From contig NZ_VORB01000003.1 of the NCBI RefSeq assembly GCF_007995015.1, positions 186,001 to 250,000 of the forward strand: a stretch of 64,000 nt of DNA, in the 5' to 3' direction. Shown here in pieces: positions 8,844 through 17,766 of the stretch. Position 1 is the stretch's first letter. Every line of letters begins with the position of its first letter. The translations under genes and the position numbers were made by a program. The notes beneath the pieces were generated by a model. The model worked only from the letters and a program-made list of their open reading frames with translations, did no database searches and was not told where the DNA came from. The DNA is from Luteibaculum oceani (GTDB taxonomy: Bacteria > Bacteroidota > Bacteroidia > Flavobacteriales_D > Luteibaculaceae).

Positions 8844-10307
8844 CTAAAAGTACAGGCTAAGTCCCGTCCCGATTGATATTTCTGAAATTTTAATTTCCTT
8901 ATTTAAGCCCCCGCTATATGGAAAAAAGTTTTCTCTGTAAGAAGCGTAGGTCCCAAAGAAATCAAGGCTGGTATTCTTATTCAACCTTAGTCCTATCCCA
9001 CCGGTATAGAACATTCTCGGTTTGTATCTGCTTAGCAATGCATCGGTTTTGTTAGCAAATGGTTGACTTTGGTAATTAATTCCTGCACGTAATGCCACAT
9101 TGGAAATTTTGATTTCCGCTCCCGCCCTAATGCTTATTAGATCAACATAATTCTGAGCTATATCTACGTTTTCGCTGTTAAAGAAAGATTTATCGGCATC
9201 AAAGGCACCATCGCCGGGATCGTAATAACCCAAAAAGGCATTTTGAAGTCTTGTTTTTTCGGCCTCAATAGAGAATACCCCTGCTTTTGGAAGCACTACT
9301 GCTACCCCTCCTCCATAACGCGAAGGTAATCTCAGTAGGTATTCGAATTCAAAACCATCATTGATTCGGTAACCCGAATTATCTTCGAAACCTGACTCCA
9401 ACCTAGCGGTATAGGTCGTTAATAAACGGTAATGCCTTGGAGCATGATAAAATGCACTTACCCTGATATTTTTATTAACCCGGTAAATTGCCCCCAACTT
9501 AAATAGCAAAGCACTTCCAGATCGAATAAGATCATCTCTAAACTCCACCTTTTCTAAGGTATCATTAAAGGACTCTATGTTTTGCATTTCGTCCTTAATT
9601 TCCATATTCCCAACTCCTAGGTTTACTCCTAGATACAATCGGTTGTCGTAATTAGCGCTAAAATTTAAATCGTAATCTGTATTCCTACCTGCACGCTTGT
9701 AAATTACTCGTTGCTCCGAACTTCCACCCGCATAGGTATAATACGAACCCGTATTTTCATCCCATTCTAGGATATAAGTATCGTAAGCCATCGCACCGAA
9801 GAATGAATTATCAGCCAGTTCGCTGGGAGGAATGGTGCCTGCATCCGCTAAAAGAAAATCGACAAAAGAATTTGGAGCATTAACTTGGTCGCTATACTCG
9901 ATGTTTCTTCCAAAGTTTTTAATGCGACTAGAGGTGAGTCCAAAATTAATGGCCTTCCACTTCGATTCTGCTACCGGAATACTAAACATCACACCCGCTG
10001 AAGGCATATTAATTTGAAATCGGGTTCCTTCTCCTCTATCTACCTGCGTTTCAAAACCTGCGATCCCAAGAGATAAATCGATTTGATGATTTACAAATAC
10101 TGCTCCACCAGCTGGGTTAGTTGAAACACCTGAAATATCGCCTCCTAAAGTTGCAAAGGCTCCTCCCATTGAGGTATAACGTGCAGTTCCTACTGGTCCA
10201 CTACCCGAAAAGTAGTAGGGATCAAGTACCGATTGCCCATAGGTCTCGGAAAAACCAAACAATACTATTACAAGCTGCCCTAGCAGCACCTTTAAATAAT
10301 TCTTCAT
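8844..10307 (-). CDS. OmpP1/FadL/TodX-type outer membrane porin
   Basis: Outer-membrane beta-barrel of the FadL family (487 aa), proteins that let hydrophobic compounds such as fatty acids cross the outer membrane. It has a signal peptide ending TYGQ, then the family's N-terminal plug block (TARYTSMGGAFATLGGD and STNPAGGAVF, about 41-70), then alternating barrel strands, ending in the typical C-terminal aromatic (LYF). The gene lies 33 bases downstream of the Arg/Ser-rich lipoprotein on the same strand and is probably co-transcribed. Its 3' end is 9 bases from the convergent CDF-like gene, with no terminator between them. The substrate cannot be read from the sequence. Confidence 0.88.
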   Translation of the reverse strand: MKNYLKVLLGQLVIVLFGFSETYGQSVLDPYYFSGSGPVGTARYTSMGGAFATLGGDISGVSTNPAGGAVFVNHQIDLSLGIAGFETQVDRGEGTRFQINMPSAGVMFSIPVAESKWKAINFGLTSSRIKNFGRNIEYSDQVNAPNSFVDFLLADAGTIPPSELADNSFFGAMAYDTYILEWDENTGSYYTYAGGSSEQRVIYKRAGRNTDYDLNFSANYDNRLYLGVNLGVGNMEIKDEMQNIESFNDTLEKVEFRDDLIRSGSALLFKLGAIYRVNKNIRVSAFYHAPRHYRLLTTYTARLESGFEDNSGYRINDGFEFEYLLRLPSRYGGGVAVVLPKAGVFSIEAEKTRLQNAFLGYYDPGDGAFDADKSFFNSENVDIAQNYVDLISIRAGAEIKISNVALRAGINYQSQPFANKTDALLSRYKPRMFYTGGIGLRLNKNTSLDFFGTYASYRENFFPYSGGLNKEIKISEISIGTGLSLYF

Positions 10308-10340
10308 TGTGGGGATTTTTTAATTCATGAAAAGCTTAAC

Positions 10341-11579
10341 CTACCTAGGTCTTGACGACCTTGATGATCTGCTTGATCTCGCAGGACTTGAAGACCTCGA
10401 ACTTCCACCTGAGGGTCTCGAATAACTAGACCTTGAACTTCCGGAGGATCTAGAATAACCACTTGATCTCCCTGAATTACTACTTCGAGGTCTCGCACTA
10501 GATCCACTTCTATTTGGACTACTCGAGCGCTGGTAGGTAGACCTAGATCTCCTTTGCTGCGTCTGCGGTCTTTGCACAGACCGGGTACCACTGTTGTTAT
10601 TACGAACTGTATTTGCAGGTCTATCGTTATCGTCTAAAACATTTTCAGTTCTAGGTTGATAGCTTCTCCCTCTTGGTGGAGGTGTTGGCCTGGTAGAAGG
10701 TTGCGTTCCCGAAGGAGTAGAAGGTCTAGTCATAGGGCGCTGCACCCCAGGAGAGCTGGGTTTTGTAGTTGGTCTTTGGGTTCCCGATGGGGAATTTGGT
10801 CTAGCCGTAGGACGTTGAACACCCTGGTTGCTCGGTTTACTAGGTTCGTTTTTCCTTGTAGTTCCTGATTGTGCACCCGACCTTGTTCCTCTATTATTAT
10901 ATGTAGGTCTATCATTGGTTGAACCACTTTTGTAGATTCCAACCGGAGCGTTAGAACGCCTACCATCATCAGATCCAAAACCACTTCTGGTACGTGGAAT
11001 GGTACCGTACCTAGCCGGGTTCCTTCTTACGTTTCCCGGTCCATAAAAATCGCCATAAGCATATACGGGGGCATAATAAGGTCTCCAATAAGAGTATGGT
11101 CTCCAAGCATTCCAGCCCCATGGACTAGGGCAGAACCAAGGATCATAAGCAAAAGGAGACCAAAATGGATCCCAGAAAGGATCGTAAAAGCCCGAATTAT
11201 ATCCCATATAAAATGATGACCCTCCCCATGAATTAAATCCAAAACCAAAATTCCAGCCTGGATTATACATCGGGCTGAAATATCCAAAACCGGGATTCAC
11301 CCTTCTAAATCGGTTAATCCTTCCAGCGTAGCTGCTGTTATAGGTGGTACCGTAATAATTATTAATGGTAGTTCCATTTTCATCTACGTATGACTCAGAA
11401 TAAGTATCATCCTGAATATCATCGTAGTACACCGGTTCTTCTACAACAGGAGCTGGTTTTTTCACCACATCTGGATGAGAACTGTAGATGGGATCGACGT
11501 AACTAACACCGTTATACACTGTACAAGAATAAACTCCTGTTACAAGTGCTATCCACATCAAAAATTTTATTGTTTTCAT
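10341..11579 (-). CDS. Lipoprotein with aromatic-rich middle and Arg/Ser-rich tail (the vitellogenin-like protein beside proS)
   Basis: Predicted lipoprotein of 412 residues; the lipobox is VYSC with the lipid-bearing Cys at 19. Residues 20-97 are acidic and polar. Residues 98-177 are extremely rich in Trp, Tyr, Phe, Pro and Gly. Residues 253-298 are imperfect repeats of a G(V/T)QRPxxxPxSP unit. Residues 343-412 are almost entirely Arg, Ser, Pro and Gly, reminiscent of eukaryotic RS domains. Flavobacteria carry a similar gene, often labelled a vitellogenin-like precursor, next to proS and a FadL-type porin. An AAGGAG sequence lies 6 bases before the ATG, unusual for this phylum. Function unknown; a surface or cell-wall-binding role is only a guess. 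Confidence 0.75.
   Translation of the reverse strand: MKTIKFLMWIALVTGVYSCTVYNGVSYVDPIYSSHPDVVKKPAPVVEEPVYYDDIQDDTYSESYVDENGTTINNYYGTTYNSSYAGRINRFRRVNPGFGYFSPMYNPGWNFGFGFNSWGGSSFYMGYNSGFYDPFWDPFWSPFAYDPWFCPSPWGWNAWRPYSYWRPYYAPVYAYGDFYGPGNVRRNPARYGTIPRTRSGFGSDDGRRSNAPVGIYKSGSTNDRPTYNNRGTRSGAQSGTTRKNEPSKPSNQGVQRPTARPNSPSGTQRPTTKPSSPGVQRPMTRPSTPSGTQPSTRPTPPPRGRSYQPRTENVLDDNDRPANTVRNNNSGTRSVQRPQTQQRRSRSTYQRSSSPNRSGSSARPRSSNSGRSSGYSRSSGSSRSSYSRPSGGSSRSSSPARSSRSSRSSRPR
10344..10553 (-). repeat. Low-complexity Arg/Ser-coding tract
   Basis: Codes for residues 343-412 of the lipoprotein, about 70 residues made mostly of Ser, Arg, Gly and Pro, with many RSS and SRS triplets (for example RSSRSSRSS at 401-409). 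Confidence 0.85.
10686..10823 (-). repeat. Imperfect tandem coding repeats (QRP.. units)
   Basis: Residues 253-298 of the lipoprotein repeat a unit of about 12-13 residues: [37 protein letters not shown], then a decayed [11 protein letters not shown]. The alternation of GVQ and GTQ suggests duplication of a two-unit block. Confidence 0.8.
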
Positions 11580-11635
11580 AATGTGCTCCTTTTTATTCTA
11601 CAACGTACAAACGATCAAAAAGATTTGATTTATAC

Positions 11636-11643
11636 TACCTTTG
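11636..11643 (+). promoter_or_regulatory. Candidate promoter -7 element TACCTTTG of proS
   Basis: An exact TAnnTTTG match 38 bases before the proS ATG; no good -33 TTG is found at the usual distance. Confidence 0.38.
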
Positions 11644-11681
11644 ACCACGCTAAAAGTAACAACTATTATACCAAACTTTCA

Positions 11682-13154
11682 ATGGGCCAAAAAATAGCTA
11701 CAAGATCTAAAGATTATTCTCAGTGGTACAATGATATTGTAATTAACGCAGACCTTGCCGAACACAGTGATGTACGAGGTTGCATGGTTATAAAACCATA
11801 CGGATTTGGAATATGGGAAGCCATGAAGGATGCACTAGATAAAATGTTTAAGGAAACAGGACACGTTAATGCATACTTCCCACTGTTTATTCCTAAATCC
11901 TACCTAAGCAAAGAGGCCAACCACGTTGAGGGCTTTGCCAAAGAATGTGCTGTTGTTACCCATTACCGTCTAAAAAACGATCCAGATGGAAAGGGTGTAA
12001 TTGTTGATCCAGATGCAAAATTGGAGGAAGAGCTTATCGTAAGGCCTACTTCTGAAACTATAATTTGGAACACCTATAAGAAATGGATCCGCTCTTACCG
12101 TAATCTTCCCATCCTGGTTAATCAATGGGCGAATGTGGTACGCTGGGAAATGAGAACCCGCTTATTTTTGAGAACTGCGGAATTCTTATGGCAAGAAGGA
12201 CACACTGCACACGCAACTAAAGAAGAAGCCATTGAGGAGACTGAGCGCATGTTGGATGTGTACGCCACCTTTGCGGAGGAATTTATGGCCATGCCTGTAA
12301 TTAAAGGAATCAAGTCTGAGTCGGAGCGCTTCGCAGGTGCCTTGGAAACATATTGTATAGAAGCTCTTATGCAGGATGGAAAAGCGTTACAAGCCGGCAC
12401 CTCACATTTCTTAGGGCAAAACTTCGCAAAAGCATTTGATGTAAAATACGCTACCAAAGAAGGTGGCCAGGAATATGTTTGGGCTACGAGCTGGGGTGTA
12501 TCTACCAGATTAATGGGGGCATTAATAATGATGCACTCAGATGATAATGGTTTAATCGTACCTCCAAAACTAGCTCCTCAGCAGGTAGTAATGGTGCCTA
12601 TATATAAATCGGAAGAGCAACTTAATGGTGTAGCCGAGGTTGCTGATAAACTCAAAGAAGAGTTTAAGGCGAAAGGCATTTCATTTAGTTTCGATGACGA
12701 TGATACTAAAAAGCCAGGTTGGAAATTTGCTGAGTACGAGTTAAAAGGAGTTCCTGTGCGTATTGCTATGGGGCCTAGAGACCTTGAAAATGGCACTGTG
12801 GAAATTGCAAGAAGAGATACAGGAGAGAAAAACCTTGTTCCATTGGCAGAAGTTGCCAACCACGTTGAGTACTTGTTAGAGGAAATCCAAAAGAATCTCT
12901 ACACAAAAGCAAAAGAAAGATTAGACAACTCCATAACCGAGGTTAATAGTTGGGATGAGTTTAAAGAGCAAATTGAAAAGGGTGGATTTATATCTGCGCA
13001 TTGGGATGGAACTGCAGAAACCGAGCAGAAGATCAAAGAAGCTACCAAAGCGACGATAAGATGCATCCCATTAGAAAAAAAATTAGAGGACGGAAACTGT
13101 GTATTGACGGGGGCTCCAAGCAAGTTTAGAGTACTTTTTGCAAGGGCCTACTAA
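11682..13154 (+). CDS. proS: Proline--tRNA ligase (eukaryote/archaeon-like type)
   Basis: Charges tRNA-Pro with proline. The 490-residue protein is the short ProRS form without the bacterial editing insert, typical of Bacteroidota. Class II motifs are visible: the motif 1 region with [11 protein letters not shown], motif 2 [19 protein letters not shown], and motif 3 with [12 protein letters not shown]. The anticodon-binding domain and the C-terminal zinc-binding-like domain with two spaced Cys follow. ATG at 11682 gives the family start ([16 protein letters not shown]); the frame is open upstream through the lipoprotein gene on the other strand, but that part has no family resemblance. Divergent from the lipoprotein gene over 102 bases. 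Confidence 0.95.
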   Translation: MGQKIATRSKDYSQWYNDIVINADLAEHSDVRGCMVIKPYGFGIWEAMKDALDKMFKETGHVNAYFPLFIPKSYLSKEANHVEGFAKECAVVTHYRLKNDPDGKGVIVDPDAKLEEELIVRPTSETIIWNTYKKWIRSYRNLPILVNQWANVVRWEMRTRLFLRTAEFLWQEGHTAHATKEEAIEETERMLDVYATFAEEFMAMPVIKGIKSESERFAGALETYCIEALMQDGKALQAGTSHFLGQNFAKAFDVKYATKEGGQEYVWATSWGVSTRLMGALIMMHSDDNGLIVPPKLAPQQVVMVPIYKSEEQLNGVAEVADKLKEEFKAKGISFSFDDDDTKKPGWKFAEYELKGVPVRIAMGPRDLENGTVEIARRDTGEKNLVPLAEVANHVEYLLEEIQKNLYTKAKERLDNSITEVNSWDEFKEQIEKGGFISAHWDGTAETEQKIKEATKATIRCIPLEKKLEDGNCVLTGAPSKFRVLFARAY

Positions 13155-13170
13155 TTTTTTTTTCAATTTT

Positions 13171-13202
13171 TTGTTGTAGAATCAGAAAAGCGCGTATATT
13201 TG
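13171..13202 (+). promoter_or_regulatory. Promoter of tRNA-Glu (TTG and TATATTTG)
   Basis: TATATTTG at 13195-13202 fits the Bacteroidota -7 consensus exactly, and TTG at 13174-13176 is 18 bases upstream, the expected spacing. Transcription would start about ten bases before the tRNA. This is the clearest promoter in the window and supports the consensus for this genome. Confidence 0.7.
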
Positions 13203-13219
13203 CCACCGATTTGAACAAC

Positions 13220-13291
13220 GGCCCGTTCGTCTAGGGGTTAGGACGCCAGGTTTTCATCCTGGAAACAGGGGTTCGATTCCCCTACGGGCTA
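13220..13291 (+). tRNA. tRNA-Glu (anticodon TTC)
   Basis: A 72-base cloverleaf. The acceptor stem GGCCCGT pairs with ACGGGCT (one G-U pair), the anticodon arm is CCAGG / CCTGG with loop TTTTCAT giving TTC, and the T arm is AGGGG TTCGATT CCCCT. The 3' CCA is not encoded. It lies between proS and rpsT and may be co-transcribed with rpsT, which starts 26 bases later. Confidence 0.97.
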
Positions 13292-13317
13292 CTAAAGAAC
13301 AAGAGAGAAAAGAAGAG

Positions 13318-13569
13318 ATGGCAAATCACAAGTCTGCATTAAAAAGAATCCGTTCTTCTGAGAAGAAAAGATTAGAGAACAAGTACTACCACAAGACTGC
13401 TAGAAACGCAGTTCGTGCTTTACGTGCTTTGACAGACAAAGCTGAAGCTGAAAAGCAATTGCCACTAGTTAGTTCTATGTTGGATAAGTTGGCTAAGAAA
13501 AACATTATCCACGACAACAAAGCATCTAACTTGAAGTCGAAACTTACTCTACACGTAAACTCACTTTAA
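13318..13569 (+). CDS. rpsT: 30S ribosomal protein S20
   Basis: Binds 16S rRNA early in small-subunit assembly. The 83-residue, very basic helical protein opens [17 protein letters not shown], the family signature. Length is normal. It follows tRNA-Glu closely and ends at a strong terminator. High use of frequent codons fits strong expression. Confidence 0.96.
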   Translation: MANHKSALKRIRSSEKKRLENKYYHKTARNAVRALRALTDKAEAEKQLPLVSSMLDKLAKKNIIHDNKASNLKSKLTLHVNSL

Positions 13570-13594
13570 GAGTTACAGTTCTAAAGAATGTTTG

Positions 13595-13625
13595 AAAAGC
13601 GATCCAAAATTGGGTCGCTTTTTTT
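13595..13625 (+). terminator. Rho-independent terminator after rpsT
   Basis: Stem AAAAGCGATCC / GGGTCGCTTTT (one G-T pair) with a six-base loop and a run of T. Confidence 0.85.
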
Positions 13626-13652
13626 ATTTTGTAGGATATTGAAAATCCTACC

Positions 13653-14342
13653 ATGACTACCACCACTTCTATTAAAGCGTGGGCTACAGACGACAAACCA
13701 CGTGAAAAGCTATTACAACAGGGTTCTAAATCCCTTTCCAACGCAGAAATTCTTGCCATCCTACTTGGTTCGGGAACCCGGAGTAAAAGCGCTCTAGATT
13801 TAGCACGAGAAATTCTTAACGCCTGCGACAATAATGTCGATCGCCTAGCCTCCCTTAGCACAAAGGATTTCCTTAAATTTAAAGGCATCGGAACCGCAAA
13901 AGCCGTAACCATAGCTGCATGTATTGAGCTAAGCAGAAGAAGGACCTTTCCTGCCAAAAAAAGCAAAGATCGCATTGCCTCTAGCAAAATGGCCTTTGAT
14001 CTACTTTGTCCCAGCTATTTAGATTTACCCCATGAGGAATTTCATGTATTACTCCTCAATAGGGCTAATAGCGTGATAGAACAATTTAAAATAAGTAGTG
14101 GCGGTATTTCGGGCACCGTGGTAGATGTAAGACTCATCTTAAAGCCAGCCATACAGGTTCTGGCTAGCGGTGTTATTATAAGTCATAACCATCCATCAGG
14201 CAATCTAAAACCAAGTTCCAACGACATGGCTTTGACCGAAAAAGTAAAAAAGGCCCTGAAATTGGTAGATATTACCCTTTTGGATCACCTCATTATTTCC
14301 AATGACCAATATTTGAGTTTTGCAGATGAAAATCTATTGTAG
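13653..14342 (+). CDS. radC: RadC family JAB-domain protein
   Basis: Member of the RadC family (229 aa), historically called a DNA repair protein, true role uncertain. It has an N-terminal helix-hairpin-helix part (about residues 20-100: LSNAEILAILLGSG and FLKFKGIGTAKA) and a C-terminal JAB/MPN domain with the metal motif SHNHPSGNLKPSSND, so the zinc ligands are intact. ATG start at 13653. First gene of a same-strand run with upp, a small membrane protein and a nucleotidase. Confidence 0.92.
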   Translation: MTTTTSIKAWATDDKPREKLLQQGSKSLSNAEILAILLGSGTRSKSALDLAREILNACDNNVDRLASLSTKDFLKFKGIGTAKAVTIAACIELSRRRTFPAKKSKDRIASSKMAFDLLCPSYLDLPHEEFHVLLLNRANSVIEQFKISSGGISGTVVDVRLILKPAIQVLASGVIISHNHPSGNLKPSSNDMALTEKVKKALKLVDITLLDHLIISNDQYLSFADENLL

Positions 14343-14391
14343 TTCCCAATAATGCTTTGGATAACTTGTATATTTCAGAAAAAACCTCTGT

Positions 14392-15042
14392 ATGGTAGAA
14401 ATTCTTGGAGAAAAGCACAGCATCCTTAATCAGTACCTATACGAATTACGCAGTTCCACAATTCAAAAGGACAGACTTAGATTCCGCGAAAACCTAAAGA
14501 GAGTAGGAAGCTTAATGGCTTATGAAATTTCTAAAACTACCGACTACAAAAAGGTGGAAGTTGAGACCCCTTTAGGGATTACCGAGGTTCAAGTTCCAGA
14601 AAACTGGCCGATTATTACTACAATTTTAAGAGCAGGCCTACCATTACACGAAGGACTATTAAGTGTTTTTGATAAAGCAGACTCAGGATTTATCTCTGCC
14701 TATAGAAACCCTTCTAAAAATGATGATGGTTTTGAGGTTGAAGTGGAATACCTTAGCTGCCCAGATCTAGAAGGAAAAGAACTTATACTCTGCGATACGA
14801 TGCTTGCTACTGGGACATCAATTACCAAAGTTTATCGCGCTTTAAGAGAATTGGGAACTCCTTCTAAAATACACGTAGTAGCGGTAATTGCTAGTAAGGA
14901 GGGATTAGAGTTTGCTCAAGAACATTTTCCCGCAAAAACCAATTTTTGGCTGGGCGCCGTTGATGAAGAAATGACTGCAAATTCGTTTATTGTACCCGGT
15001 TTAGGTGATGCAGGAGACTTGGCCTTTGGCTACAAGGATTAA
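14392..15042 (+). CDS. upp: Uracil phosphoribosyltransferase
   Basis: Salvages uracil by joining it to PRPP to give UMP. The 216-residue protein has the PRPP loop LCDTMLATGTSI, the TTILRAGLPLHEG block and the uracil-binding FIVPGLGDAGD near the C-terminus. Length is normal. ATG start at 14392. The following two genes are 9 bases downstream and then overlapping, so they are likely one transcript; the last is a nucleotidase for pyrimidine monophosphates, a related salvage task. Confidence 0.95.
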   Translation: MVEILGEKHSILNQYLYELRSSTIQKDRLRFRENLKRVGSLMAYEISKTTDYKKVEVETPLGITEVQVPENWPIITTILRAGLPLHEGLLSVFDKADSGFISAYRNPSKNDDGFEVEVEYLSCPDLEGKELILCDTMLATGTSITKVYRALRELGTPSKIHVVAVIASKEGLEFAQEHFPAKTNFWLGAVDEEMTANSFIVPGLGDAGDLAFGYKD

Positions 15043-15051
15043 AAAATATTG

Positions 15052-15504
15052 ATGGAGAAGATTGGAGGGATGATCCTACTATGGTTCTTAGTAGGTGCAA
15101 AATTTGTTTTAGGACCTGGAAGTGCTTTGGCTTTGGGTTTATCGAAGCTGGAGTCTGTACTTTTCGTTTTCGGAGCTTCGAGTTTCTGGTGCTTGGTTTT
15201 GTTCTATGCTGGCACTAGAATTCAAAAATTCTTTAGAGAGAAATTCCCCAGCAAGAAAAAGAAACCTGTGTTCACCAAGAAAAACAGGAAAATTGTGAGT
15301 CTAAAAAACAAATTTGGAGCATGGGGAATTGCAGCACTCATCCCAATTATTTCTATTCCGATTTCTGCACTACTGGCATCTAAGTACTTTAAACACGACA
15401 AGTACATTTGGATAAAATACATTGTAGTTTGTGCCTTTTGGACGGTTGTACTCACCTACTTTTCAGAACCCATAGTAAACGGACTTAAATCGCTTTGGAC
15501 TTAA
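15052..15504 (+). CDS. Small membrane protein of unknown family
   Basis: A 150-residue protein with about four hydrophobic segments (near residues 8-30, 33-53, 92-110 and 122-143) separated by a Lys-rich cytoplasmic loop (about 60-85). The motifs GAKFVLGPGSALALG and FGAWGIAALIPIISIP loosely resemble DedA or small-exporter membrane proteins, but I cannot assign a family. ATG at 15052 is chosen over TTG three bases earlier. Its stop overlaps the start of the nucleotidase gene by ten bases, which suggests coupled translation. Confidence 0.75.
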   Translation: MEKIGGMILLWFLVGAKFVLGPGSALALGLSKLESVLFVFGASSFWCLVLFYAGTRIQKFFREKFPSKKKKPVFTKKNRKIVSLKNKFGAWGIAALIPIISIPISALLASKYFKHDKYIWIKYIVVCAFWTVVLTYFSEPIVNGLKSLWT

Positions 15505-16190
15505 AAAGGCACCTATTTTTTGATCTCGATCGTACGCTTTGGGATTTTGACAGCAATAGCAAAGAAACCCTTGCCAGTATTGTTGTTGAATTTAAATTGG
15601 AAGAACATTTTGGGATTTCGTTTGATCCATTTTATAAATACTACGAAAAAATTAATCGTAGTTATTGGGCAAAATATGCCGCGGGTGAAATAGAAAGGGA
15701 ATCACTGCGAGTAGATAGATTTTATAATACCTTGAGATCTTTTGGCTTGGAAAACGAAAATCTCGCTAAGCAAATAAGCACCTATTACCTGGGTGAATGT
15801 CCCAAGAAAAAAAATCTTATTCCCAATGCTTTATCAGTTCTTGACTCGTTAGCAAAGGATTTTCCACTTCACATAATTACCAATGGCTTTACGGCTACCC
15901 AAAAAATAAAGCTTAAAGAAAGTGGTTTACAAGACTATTTTCAGAACATGGTGACTAGCGATATGGCTAATGCCCAAAAGCCTTCGAGTAAAATATTTGA
16001 AATGGCATGGAACCTTGCGGGCTCCCCAGATAAGGAAAACTGTTTCTATATCGGAGACGACTGGAATGCCGACGTTAGGGGAGCAAAACAATTTGGTTTT
16101 ACTCCAATTTGGTTTTCTACCGAATACCGAAAAACCAGGGTAAAACAGGTGTCCGACCTTAATGATATTATCCCTCTAGTCAGAGAATAA
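15495..16190 (+). CDS. yjjG: YjjG family HAD pyrimidine nucleotidase
   Basis: HAD-superfamily phosphatase (231 aa) of the YjjG type, which dephosphorylates (non-canonical) pyrimidine nucleoside monophosphates. Motif I is FFDLDRTLWDF with nucleophile D10 and D12, motif II is IITNGFT, a Lys-containing AQKPSSKIF forms motif III, and GDDWNADVRGAKQFG is motif IV. The start is TTG at 15495, inside the end of the preceding gene; no ATG is available before the catalytic motif. The tight overlap and the upp neighbour point to nucleotide salvage or clean-up. Confidence 0.88.
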   Translation: MDLKRHLFFDLDRTLWDFDSNSKETLASIVVEFKLEEHFGISFDPFYKYYEKINRSYWAKYAAGEIERESLRVDRFYNTLRSFGLENENLAKQISTYYLGECPKKKNLIPNALSVLDSLAKDFPLHIITNGFTATQKIKLKESGLQDYFQNMVTSDMANAQKPSSKIFEMAWNLAGSPDKENCFYIGDDWNADVRGAKQFGFTPIWFSTEYRKTRVKQVSDLNDIIPLVRE

Positions 16191-16198
16191 ATCTGAAC

Positions 16199-16861
16199 TT
16201 ACTTTAACCGTGCGATAGGTGTTTCAGATCCTACGGTTTTATCCTCCAGGTTAACCAAAATTTCGGCGTCGGTTGGTAGAAAAATATCGATCCTAGATCC
16301 AAATTTTATAAAACCGAACTGGTCACCACCAGAAAAATATTCACCAACATTAGAATAAGTAATAATTCTTCTAGCCACTGCACCAGCTATCTGGCGCATA
16401 ATAATTTCTACCCCAGATTTAGTCTTAAACCCTACAGTACTTCTCTCGTTTTCTGTTGATGACTTAGGATGCCATGCCACCAAAAATTTACCCGGATGAT
16501 ACTTGGTGTACGATACTTCTCCTGCAATTGGGTAATAATTTACATGCACGTTTAGCGGAGACATAAAGATTGAAACCTGGGTTCTTTTTTCCTTTAGGTG
16601 CTCATTTTCTTCAACGTCCTCAATAACTACAACCTTACCGTCAGCTGGAGCATATATTACCCCTTCTTCATTTGGGCACGAGCGCTTGGGAACCCTGAAA
16701 AATCTAAAAATTAATACCACAAAAATTATTAGGGCCAATTCAAGAATGGCAAAAAGCCAAATACTTATCGAAGCCAAGCCAAAATAAAATCCTGCCGATA
16801 ATAAAATCGTAAGGATGGTAGTAATTACAAGGATCTTAGTTCCTTCTTTATGTAGTTTCAT
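16199..16861 (-). CDS. psd: Phosphatidylserine decarboxylase family protein
   Basis: Makes phosphatidylethanolamine from phosphatidylserine. The 220-residue protein has two N-terminal membrane segments (about 9-30 and 33-55), the conserved APADGKVV, the SPLNVHVNYYP block with H106, and the self-cleavage site FGSR, where S189 becomes the pyruvoyl group. This is the short (Psd-B) type common in Bacteroidota. The ATG at 16861 directly follows the cdsA stop, so both are translated from one mRNA, two steps of the same phospholipid pathway; pssA lies at 52.4 kb in this window. Confidence 0.93.
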   Translation of the reverse strand: MKLHKEGTKILVITTILTILLSAGFYFGLASISIWLFAILELALIIFVVLIFRFFRVPKRSCPNEEGVIYAPADGKVVVIEDVEENEHLKEKRTQVSIFMSPLNVHVNYYPIAGEVSYTKYHPGKFLVAWHPKSSTENERSTVGFKTKSGVEIIMRQIAGAVARRIITYSNVGEYFSGGDQFGFIKFGSRIDIFLPTDAEILVNLEDKTVGSETPIARLK

Positions 16862-17704
16862 CTAAAAGGTAATTTTCTGAAGTAATAGTAAATATGCAAA
16901 TACAGCAGGTATTACAAATAGAATAGAATCTATTCTATCTAAAATTCCACCATGACCAGGTAGGATATTTCCAGAATCCTTAACGCCAGCATGGCGTTTT
17001 AATGCCGATTCAAAGAAATCTCCAATCGTAGCGAACAATGAAATTAGCCCTCCAAATATAAGGCCCTCACCTATAGTAAGGATGCTAAAATTTAATCCAG
17101 CTATATAACCAACAACCAAAGAAGCGACAAAACCACCAGCAAATCCTTCCCAAGATTTACCTGGAGAGACTGCAGGCCAAATTTTATGCTTACCCAATGC
17201 AGACCCTGACAAATAGGCGAAAGTATCATTAGCCCAAATTGTAATGAAAACATAAAGGATTAATAGTCCTGAATGGGAAATCTCTAGTTGAGAATATAAT
17301 GGTACAAATAACGATACAGGGAAGACAATGTACAGAAATAGGAAAGACTGTTTACTTGCCCATTGAGCTCCAGATTCAGCCTTGGTAAGTAAGATTACTC
17401 CATAAAAAAATGGAAGCAATATCATCCACAATTCGGATGGCACATTGAGCTCTAGCAGTCGGTTTAGCACAAGAAAATTGTACAAAATCAACCCTGGAAC
17501 AATCAAAATAGCTTTGGGGCCATTGAATTTAACCAAATCCCCCCCCTCTTTTATTGCAAAGAAAAGCAAAAGGCCACCAAGGATGTATAACCCATACGCT
17601 CCCGTTAAGACAGAACCAACAACAAGTGCAACATACAAGGCACCACTTAGAGCACGGGTAATAAGTTTCGACAAAATGGGCTTATTTATCCAATAAGCCG
17701 ACAA
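16862..17704 (-). CDS. cdsA: Phosphatidate cytidylyltransferase
   Basis: Integral membrane enzyme that makes CDP-diacylglycerol from phosphatidic acid and CTP. It has multiple hydrophobic helices and the C-terminal family signature: SPGKSWEGFAGG, GDFFESALKRHAGVKDSG and LPGHGGILDRIDS. The start is uncertain: TTG at 17704 gives 280 residues, while TTG at 17674 gives a more family-like MSKLITRALSGA opening (270 residues); there is no ATG. A terminator separates it from ftsH upstream. It abuts psd. Confidence 0.92.
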   Translation of the reverse strand: MSAYWINKPILSKLITRALSGALYVALVVGSVLTGAYGLYILGGLLLFFAIKEGGDLVKFNGPKAILIVPGLILYNFLVLNRLLELNVPSELWMILLPFFYGVILLTKAESGAQWASKQSFLFLYIVFPVSLFVPLYSQLEISHSGLLILYVFITIWANDTFAYLSGSALGKHKIWPAVSPGKSWEGFAGGFVASLVVGYIAGLNFSILTIGEGLIFGGLISLFATIGDFFESALKRHAGVKDSGNILPGHGGILDRIDSILFVIPAVFAYLLLLQKITF

Positions 17705-17730
17705 AGTTAATTTTTGCCTTCAATTGGAAT

Positions 17731-17760
17731 AAAAAAAATCCGGCCTGAGCCGGATTTTTA
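17731..17760 (-). terminator. Rho-independent terminator between ftsH and cdsA
   Basis: Ten-base stem AAAATCCGGC / GCCGGATTTT around CTGA (17735-17758). On the minus strand it is followed by eight T, so it most likely ends the rsfS-ftsH transcript; cdsA-psd then needs its own promoter in the roughly 27 bases that follow. Confidence 0.8.
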
Positions 17761-17766
17761 AAAGAA

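Noticed and set aside
10325-10984. Several open frames overlapping the Arg/Ser-rich lipoprotein in other frames
   Set aside because: Low-complexity coding sequence leaves all frames open; products show no fold-like pattern.
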